Source: Pogonophryne albipinna
Lineage: Eukaryota > Chordata > Actinopteri > Perciformes > Artedidraconidae
Direction: 5' to 3'
NCBI GenBank assembly: GCA_028583405.1
Contig: JAPTMU010000117.1
Span: 129,001-193,000, forward strand
DNA length: 64,000 nt
Part shown: one piece after another, positions 47,429 through 64,000 of the stretch
How positions within the stretch are numbered: position 1 is the stretch's first letter
Layout: each line of letters opens with the position of its first letter
Made by a program: the position numbers and the translations under genes
The notes under the pieces: generated by a model
What the model was told of the DNA's origin: nothing
The model's database searches: none
What the model saw: only the letters and a program-made list of their open reading frames with translations

Positions 47429-48150
47429 TAACTATAGATTTACTCAAGTACTGTACTTAAATATACTTTGAGGTACTTCTTCTTTATTAAATTGTGTAAC
47501 TCCATTAAACATTTTTTTTGATACCTTTAGTTCCACCTGGAGTAAATCCACAAGCTACCCTGCAGTCTACAAAGTCCTTCAAACTAGCTGCACCTTCACC
47601 AGCTTTGAGAACACTTTCATGATCAATCATTATAAAACATATCATATATATTATTCTGAAATGGACCAATCTGCACAACGACTACTTTTACTGTCTTTCA
47701 CTATATTTTGATGAGAATACTTTTCTACTTTCACTTGAGGAACATTTTGAATGCAGGACTTTTACTGTAACAGAGTATTCCTACACTCTGGTACTTCTAC
47801 TTTTACTCAAGTACAAGATCTGAGTACTTCTACTTTTACTCAAGTACTAGATCTGAGTACTTCTACTTTTACTCAAGAACAAGATCTGAGTACTTCTGCT
47901 TTTACTCAAGTACAAGATCTGAGTACTTCTACTTTTACTCAAGTACAAGATCTGAGTACTTCTACTTTTACTCAAGTACAAGATCTGAGTACTTCTACTT
48001 TGACTCAAGATCTGAGGATTGTTATTCTGATCAATCTCCTGTAAAGTTTTGTGCTCACAGTGAAAGAGTGCTTCTTGGTTGTTCTGTAATCAAAGGGTTG
48101 CAACACTTTCTCTCACCTCCTGTTTCAGTGTTTCCTCTCGTTTGAGAGTG
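47429..48150 (+). repeat. Outer 'ACTCAAGTAC' repeat plus sequence shared with gprc5 intron
   Basis: TAACTATAGATTTACTCAAG to GAGTACTTCTACTTTGACTC (47429-48010) is the outer repeat, with a local array of about 30 bp (TACTTCTACTTTTACTCAAG plus TACAAGATCTGAG) from 47795. From 48015 to about 48145, AAAGTTTTGTGCTCACAGTG, AAAGGGTTGCAACACTTTC and ACCTCCTGTTTCAGTGTTTC match the gprc5 intron at 32588-32660 and 34500-34525. Confidence 0.65.
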
Positions 48151-48583
48151 CTTTCAGACGTCCTCTTTCAGACGTCCTCTCTCAGCCTCTGATTGGATAA
48201 CCTTGTTACAGCCAAACTCTGGAAGGAAAAATGATAAGCCGTACACAATCGTGCGAAGGAAATGCCTAAATGGTTACAAGCTGCTGAAGGGAGTGTGCTT
48301 TATCACCTCCTGATAACTAGTGTGCAAGGGCTCTGGTCCACATGTTGAGGGGGACTGCTCACTCCAGAGTAAAATACATATATGTTCCTTATTGCTGTGT
48401 TGGAGGTAGTCGTCTCCAATATAAAGATAGTGGATGGTTTCAAAGCAACAACAATATACATTCACAGCAATGCCTCTCTCCAAAAATCATGACTCCGTAA
48501 CTCAAGATAAAACCGCTTGTCATGAGCAGCTTCCTGTAGGGACTACTTTCTTTCTTTGTTGTTTGTTTTACTTGTTTTGCTAA

Positions 48584-48905
48584 TCAATCAATCAATGTTT
48601 ATTTATATAGCCCAATATCACAAATGTTACATTTGTCTCAGTGGACTTCACAGTGTGTACAGAATATCAGTATGACAATACGACACCCTCTGTCCTTAGA
48701 CCCTCTGCCCTTAGACCCTCTGTCCTTAGACCCTCTGTCCTTAGACCCTCACATCGTACAAGGAAACACTTCCAGAGAAAACCCACAGTTTAAAGGGAAC
48801 ATGGGAGAAACCTCAGGGAGAGCAACAGAGGAGGGATCCCTCTCCCAGGACGGACAGACGTGCAATAGATTCCGGGTGTAAATTGAAAAGATAATACATT
48901 TGCAA
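48584..48905. repeat. Dispersed repeat ('TTTATATAGCCCAATATCAC' type)
   Basis: AATGTTTATTTATATAGCCC, TTGTCTCAGTGGACTTCACAG, AACCTCAGGGAGAGCAACAG and CCCAGGACGGACAGACGTG form a motif series common in fish genomes. A local 15-bp tandem (CCCTCTGTCCTTAGA) repeats about four times at 48686-48750. Confidence 0.65.
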
Positions 48906-48922
48906 CATAGGTAGTCCATGTA

Positions 48923-49418
48923 GGTAACACTTTATTTTAAGGTACACATATTCACCATCAACTAGTTGTTAATTAACATGCATATTAGCAGTATATTGGC
49001 TCTTTATTAGTCATTATAAAACACTTATTAATGCCTTATTCTACATGACAAATAATAAGCCATTAGCTGAGAGTTTTTCCTCAATAACCCTCTAATGAGT
49101 GCTGATTGATTGTAAGTAAGGAAGCAGTTACATGAGTCTTGGTCTTAATATGCTCAATATGGGCCTAATAAGGCAGTAGCACCACATGCACAGTAATTAT
49201 CCCATAATAACACTTAACAAATATGATCTCTTCTTATGTGACAAGACATGAAACTACAAGTGTCATTTGTGTCAAAATAACTCAAAAAGTGGTATTTATA
49301 TCTAAAAATATGTTCCCTATTTTAAAGTGAAGTCTTGTTCATAACCAATAAGCTAGCAGTTTATATTAATTAACAACTAGTTGATGGTGAATAAGTGTAC
49401 CTTAATATAAAGTGTTAC
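48923..49418. mobile_element. MITE with GGTAACACTTTATTTTAAGG termini
   Basis: Left GGTAACACTTTATTTTAAGG with TACAC; right GTGTACCTTAATATAAAG with TGTTACC. The inner ends are also inverted (ATCAACTAGTTGTTAATTAAC and TTAATTAACAACTAGTTGAT). About 496 bp, no coding sequence. Confidence 0.88.
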
Positions 49419-49433
49419 CCCTGTTTTTGTGCA

Positions 49434-50050
49434 TGTGCCATCCGACCTCTGCAGCTCATCCAGAATGCAGCGGCTCGTCTGGTCTTCAACCTTCCTAAAT
49501 TCTCCCACACCACTCCGCTCCTCCGCTCCCTTCACTGGCTTCCAGTAACTGCTAGAATCCACTTCAAGACACTGGTACTAGCGTACCATGCTGCGAATGG
49601 ATCTGGCCCTTCCTACATCCAGGACATGGTTAAACTGTACACCCCAGCACGTGCACTCCGCTCTGCATCAACCAAACGGCTCGCTGCACCCTCGCTGCGA
49701 AGGGGACCCAAGTTCCCATCAGCAAAAACACGTGGGTTTGCTATCCTGGCTCCAAAATGGTGGAATGAGCTCCCCATTGAAATCAGGACAGCAGAAAGCT
49801 TACACACCTTCCGGGGGAGACTGAAAACTCATCTCTTTCGACTCCACTTCGAGCAATAGAACTACTAACAAAGCACTTATATACTAACAAAGGACTGGCT
49901 TCTCTAAAGCCAGTTGAGTAGCACTTGAAATGTTTTTGCTCTATGAAACCTGATGTACTTATGATTCTGTTTTCTTCAAGGTTGCTTCTTCTTGGTCGAT
50001 TGCACTTACTGTAAGTCTCTTTGGATAAAAGCGTCAGCTAAATGTAATGT
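49434..50050 (+). pseudogene. L2/Rex-type LINE reverse transcriptase C-terminus and 3' tail
   Basis: The frame ending at 49859 gives the post-RT region of a non-LTR retrotransposon: LQLIQNAAARLVFNLPK, LLRSLHWLPVTARIHFKTL, YHAANGSGPSYIQDMV, WNELPIEIRTAESLHTFRG and a final LHFEQ. The stop is followed by the tail GTAAGTCTCTTTGGATAAAAG with CGTCAGCTAAATGTAATG. The fragment is 5'-truncated, with no catalytic RT motif (no YxDD). The coding portion is still open, suggesting a rather young insertion. Confidence 0.85.
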
Positions 50051-50054
50051 TTTT

Positions 50055-50115
50055 TTCTGTAAAGCAACCTTGGGTCCCCTGAAAGGCGCTATATAAATCT
50101 AAGTTATTATTTTCT
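50055..50115 (+). mobile_element. LINE 3' tail fragment
   Basis: AAAGCAACCTTGGGTCCCCTG, then AAAGGCGCTATATAAATC, directly after the preceding LINE tail; a second LINE end. Confidence 0.55.
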
Positions 50116-50634
50116 ACCAAACTACAAATTGGAAACGTATCCCCGCATTCAGCAGTAATAGAAGAGACAAATCCCACAATAATTATGAATCCCACAAGAG
50201 GAGATTCAATGTTTTTAGAGTATACAATACACCTGAAATACAGACATGCACAAACGCTTGCATTTACAGAGAGGTGTTCGAGCGAAGGGACTCGAGGTTT
50301 GGCTCAGTTTTGGACTTGAAACCGTGACCATTTGATCCAAAGCCAAGCCCCTACATTCAGAGCCATCGCCACATGGTTTAGTTTGGTAGAAAGGCAATGT
50401 TTCCTACATTAAACTGCTGACAAAAGTGTCTTTTTTTAACTGTCTTGAACCAGTTACCATCCTAACCAAGTACAAACTAAGCAAATGCCTCCATGTAGTT
50501 TGTAGTTTGATAAATAGTCTCTACTGCAACTGCTCATGGATTTTTTCTCGAGGAGCGGGATCATCATTTCTGGAAAGAGTCATTGCTTTACAGATTTGCA
50601 AATGTTTTTTTAATGGCGCTTCAAGCATCATAAG
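50116..50634. other. Intergenic sequence, no gene seen
   Basis: No coding exon or repeat was recognised. Confidence 0.4.
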
Positions 50635-51298
50635 TTAAAGGTCCCATGTCATGCCCATTTCTACTGATCATATTTCCATTGTTGAAGTCTACGAGAATAG
50701 ATTTACATTGTGCAATTTTCCAAATTCACATTGGTTTCTCAGCATCTCTGTAAAGTATGTGTATTCACTCTCTGTCCTAAACGGCTTGTTGGAGCTCCTG
50801 CCCCCCCCCCACCTCCCTCTGAGCCCAGTGTGCTCTGATTGGTCGGGACGTTGCGAGGCACGTTGCGAGGAGCGGACAGGTTTCCGGGTCGGCGATACAG
50901 CGAGAACAAGCGAAACTCCTCCTGAGCACACAAACACTCACAGCCGAAGTAAAAACAATAAGTGTGGCTTGATATTGAGTAAGAAGAAGGTTGATAACGC
51001 TGTGAGAATGGGTCTGCGGAGAGCATTCCTCCGCCATCCCAACTCGTCTATTACCAGCGTTCAGGGAGCTCTATGCAAGTCAATGGGGACTCCCTGTTAG
51101 TTAGCCAAGGGGTCCTGGTGTGTGAGGGGCTCCGTGGATTGGTCCATTTGGGCCAATTTCTTTTCTGTGTTTAGAGTTGTACTCGCTACAGGGTGTACTT
51201 TGAGGGTTTGACTCTGCAGACCGTTTACATGCATAAAAACCTTCATAACAAACAAGGGGACGGGTCATAACCAGAAAAGCATGACATGGGACCTTTAA
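50635..51298. mobile_element. TTAA-flanked MITE, family A, copy 2
   Basis: TTAA-AGGTCCCATGTCATGC at the left, GCATGACATGGGACCT-TTAA at the right: perfect inverted termini inside TTAA. Interior parallels 4951-5970 (TTGTGCAATTTTCCAAA, TGTCCTAAACGGCTTGTTGG, GAGAATGGGTCTGCGGAGAG) without the LINE tail. Confidence 0.92.
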
Positions 51299-54200
51299 GG
51301 GCCATCTAGTTTCATTATATTGGAGCGATGGCAGACATCTCCAACACTCGACAACTCGCACTAAAACAATCAAAATGGATGACTAACACTACAGGTAAGA
51401 GGAAAAAGATGCATTTGTGTTTTTAGGACAACTCCTCCCTTTAAACCTGATAAAGGTATATAAGTATATATAGTTTAGGTGTGTCCTTGGGCAAGGCACT
51501 TCCCCCTAAATTGCTAAATTATCCACAGTATTCGATGTATTACACGTCTTATATATATAATTTAAAGCGCTTTGAGAACATGGAAAAGCGCTCAAATGAA
51601 TAATTATTAAGCACGAAGTAATAAGTATTCCCAGACCAATTTAAAAACCAAACAGTTTATTTATTATATACATTCAATAATAATGGAGAGAATAAACAGA
51701 AGGCAGACACAAGGATGGCAAAATGAACATTGTGAGAAAATACATGTCACTTATTGAAAAAAAAATCACTTGGATAAATGAGCTTTTAAGAGCATGTGAC
51801 ATTACAAAAAAAAAAAATCCACATGCAGTTCAAAGTCATTTATGAAATCCCTGTACAAAAACACCTCCCATTGTTCGACTCGAGGGTCAGAGGAGAACTT
51901 TGTCCCAGCATGCACCTCTGCAGCAAATCAGATTTACTACCGTTAGAGTTAGCATCGCAAGAGCTCCCTCGACAAAAAGCCAATGGGATTTTTTTATCAG
52001 CTTTTGAAATATTGCAGACATTAAAATCAGTGGCAAACACCTTTTCTATGATGCTTTGTTCAGCATGATAATATCCGTATTATACCGGCAATTTTATGAT
52101 TTTTGAAATGTAGCAAAAAGCTAACGCTAGGCTATAAGTGAACACGGTTGCATGACACCGCTAAGCTAATGGCGGCTAATGTTGTTTCTCTTTGCCACTT
52201 GCTAGCAACTGACGTTTTTAGAACACCTAAAAGCTTTGGATAATTACTCGTGGGGTATTTACTGACATATTTGATGTAGAAGAACAATAAGTGAGAGTCT
52301 TGTAAGCTAACGTGAGGCTATAAATGAATTACATGACTTCACGTCACCACCGCTAAGCTAAAGGTGGCTAACGTTCAGCCCGATGACGCTTAGTCGTCTT
52401 TTTCAGCTACGTGTTGAACAAATGATGAAAATATCTTCAGTTTGTGTTAACCACAGACCTTATTTTAGGCGTCTAACCAAAAATAAATTCAAATTGAGTT
52501 TGATAAGAGGGAGCCCGTGCTAAAATGCTAACTCATTCCTGGTTTTAGGACTCATTGCTGCACCACAGTGGCTGCTCGATGCACCAGAAAGGTGGCGCTA
52601 GCTCTGTTTCACCAGCATCTTCTTTTCATCTCAAAGCCAATGATCATTAGGTGATTTTACTGTCGGTATAAAAGAGAACCACGGGGGGTCCGCACGTCCC
52701 AAATTAAACTGGTGATTACAAACCGAGGCACAGAGCAGCCATAACCCGGAGTATTGAAGCAAATCAACTTCCTTTCCCCCCTGGACATTTTACTCCTCGC
52801 ATCAACATCCTCCTCTTGCTCTGTAAACACCCCCCCGTCCTCCTCTCCTCCAGCACTATGATTTTGAATTCATGCACATAATGAAAACAGGATTCTGACT
52901 TCCTCTCTCACAAAAGCATGCATAGCAACACTTCTGATAATACTTGTAAGGAATAATAAAAGACCCAAAAAAGAACAAGAGGTAATGCTCGTCGAAAATA
53001 CTCATTGGACCTACTGCACACAATCATACAAAAAAAACTCCTTGCACTGAAATTAAAAAAAAACAAGACACAGCAGCGGACGTTTGTTGTCCTGTCAACT
53101 GATGATTAATGGCTCTCACCTTCACAATAACCCTCGGCCCTTTCCTCTTTTTCTGGACGTTTTTGGACGATTTATTTCGCCGTAATTTGGCCCTAACGGC
53201 AAAAACACAATCCACAATATCAGCTCTGTCTTTCTGCATATCCCTCATGACTCCATCTGCTCTGATTTCCCTTGTCTTGGCAATAAATGAGTGGTCCGAA
53301 TTTGTTTTTGTGAATTCCCAAATCCTGCACCTGCTGCTGCTAACATGACTTTCCCCAGGGTGCTGTACTGAAAACTATATATAACTAAATTAAAGGCACA
53401 AAGAAACACAAACAAAACTAGGAAATACATCAGGACCAAAATAAAAAATGTGCTTATTTCAGAATAAAAATCTTTGGAACCAATAATAGCAACAAAGTGA
53501 GAGTATATGGAGAAACATACAAACTCCTCGGACCCGAAACAATCCCAGAGTAATAATGACAGATTTTAAAATGACAAATCATGGTGTCCTTAACAATGAT
53601 GAGTATAAATATCAGACACTCCTGTTCTGTTCGATCTCTGCGTCTCCAATTTCTAATTCTGTCGGGATTCACTAAACCTCCTCTGATTGGCCAGGAGGGA
53701 TGATGAGCTTCCCGAAATGTAGGTGTGTGTTCCCGCTTTGAATCGGCTTTTCGATGAGCGTTCATTTGCAGGAATGTTTCATGATGTTTTTTTTTTTTTT
53801 TGAAGAAGCGCGACGAGGAGAAAATCGAGGACGAGCCTTTAGAGAAGAGGCGGGGAAAAAAGGACGGAGATACGGGATCCCGTCTTAGTGTTGTTGGTTA
53901 AATGAGTATAACAGGATGTCTCTGTGGCTGCTTATATACTTATCAAATGGCAGCAAAAATAAGTAAAAGAAGAGTGAGGTAATGCAGAAAATAAAAGTCA
54001 TTCTTATCGTCTTTTTCCTTGTTGTTTTCTTAACATGATTGTAAATTCAAGGGGAAAGTAGTGAGCAAAAACGATAAATTCCCATGCCGTGTAGAGTGGT
54101 TTCTGTCAGTCAAATGCTCCCAGGTCCTTCCGGATAAATGCACAAAAAATCATAATAATTCCTACATTTTCGAGTACCTTTTAGAGTAGCGTCTTTTTGA

Positions 54201-54597
54201 AATGTAGAGGATACCGTCTGCTTAAAGTGTGGATATATGAGCTCCTATAGGGCGGCGGATATACTGTCAGAGAGGGAAAAAGATGTGAAGTCTCACTCCT
54301 TCCAGGTCCCGTAGTGTAGTAAAAAAACGTCCGAAATCACGCCCTGTAGTTCAAAGTCGCAGGGTTGTTTTGTTTTTTCCGTGGCAGGTTTGTTTTTCGA
54401 GGACAGAGAGTTTGATGATGTGGCACAATGACCTCTGTCGCCACAAAATGACAAAATAAAAAACATGAGTTGTCACTATTGTCCGCCTGCAGGAGAGTGG
54501 AGGGGAGCTGCTGCCAAACAAAGAGCTGGAAAAAGGGTTTTTTGGGAGCGATGTGAAATTCCTCGGATGTGATTTGTGTTTTTTTTTATTTATTCTT
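51299..54597 (-). other. Probable rbfox 3' UTR and downstream sequence
   Basis: The rbfox stop is at 54598-54600. A minus-strand AATAAA at 51656-51661 could end a transcript with a UTR of about 2.9 kb; RBFOX genes are known for long 3' UTRs. Closer AATAAA matches lie at 54585-54594, almost at the stop. Against one continuous UTR, 52115-52390 contains two diverged copies of a CTAAGCTAA-rich unit and 52430-52610 is a dispersed repeat also at 21780. Several open frames here have no recognisable domains. The extent of the UTR is not determinable from sequence alone. Confidence 0.4.

Positions 54598-64000
<9,403 letters not shown>

Noticed and set aside
48200..48560. Relic of gprc5 exon 4 downstream of the duplicated intron sequence
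   Set aside because: Searched for the VIISTQWL/YSQEEFVMKQ coding motif after 48150; nothing similar was seen.

Overview
The window is vertebrate nuclear DNA, almost certainly from a ray-finned (teleost) fish. The genes are split by GT-AG introns, one is a vision-specific PDE6 inhibitory subunit, and the spaces between them are filled with fish-type repeats: hAT and TTAA-flanked MITEs, L2-like LINE tails, long (CA)n runs and kilobase minisatellites. Nothing bacterial, organellar or phage-like is seen.

Three host genes can be supported. (1) A PDE6 gamma-type subunit (pde6h/pde6g family, + strand) has a TATA/CRX-type promoter at about 11.18-11.50 kb, a probable noncoding first exon ending at 11564, and coding exons 13412-13554 and 15536-15653; the 86-residue product is complete. 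(2) A GPRC5-family seven-helix receptor (+ strand) has six coding exons between 30259 and 40944; the 422-residue product has a signal peptide, and the poly(A) signal is at 41535. (3) The 3' half of an RBFOX splicing-factor gene lies on the - strand, with coding exons at 63973-64000 (cut by the window edge), 60363-60405, 56323-56426, 54976-55051 and 54598-54642. The RRM exons lie outside the window. The receptor and rbfox are convergent.

Layout: 0-11 kb has no gene, several MITEs and a 1-kb 33-bp minisatellite. 11.2-16.4 kb is pde6h. 16.4-28 kb is a transposon graveyard: two hAT insertions with perfect 8-bp target duplications, an SGNH-hydrolase LINE ORF1 fragment, a SWIM plus YqaJ nuclease pseudogene, and a tandemly duplicated repeat hit by MITEs. 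28-41.6 kb is gprc5 with heavily invaded introns. 41.7-51.3 kb has no gene and is dominated by a 4.1-kb element that is mostly a roughly 97-copy 37-bp array, plus LINE and MITE copies. 51.3-64 kb is rbfox with its probable 3' UTR, a (CA)n run, an 18-bp minisatellite and a third copy of a minisatellite-bearing MITE.

The three genes do not form a pathway: phototransduction, an orphan receptor and splicing regulation. Their proximity is best read as conserved synteny of the PDE6-GPRC5-RBFOX paralogon. The most unusual structural points are: one MITE family carrying the same 37-bp minisatellite inside introns of all three genes; a second, unrelated 37-bp array expanded from about 2 to about 97 units inside a datable insertion; a LINE tail forming the acceptor side of gprc5 intron 4 (before its fourth coding exon); a transposon terminus at intron position +3 of another gprc5 donor; and several TTAA-MITE families sharing one terminus. 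No clearly new multi-gene system was found.
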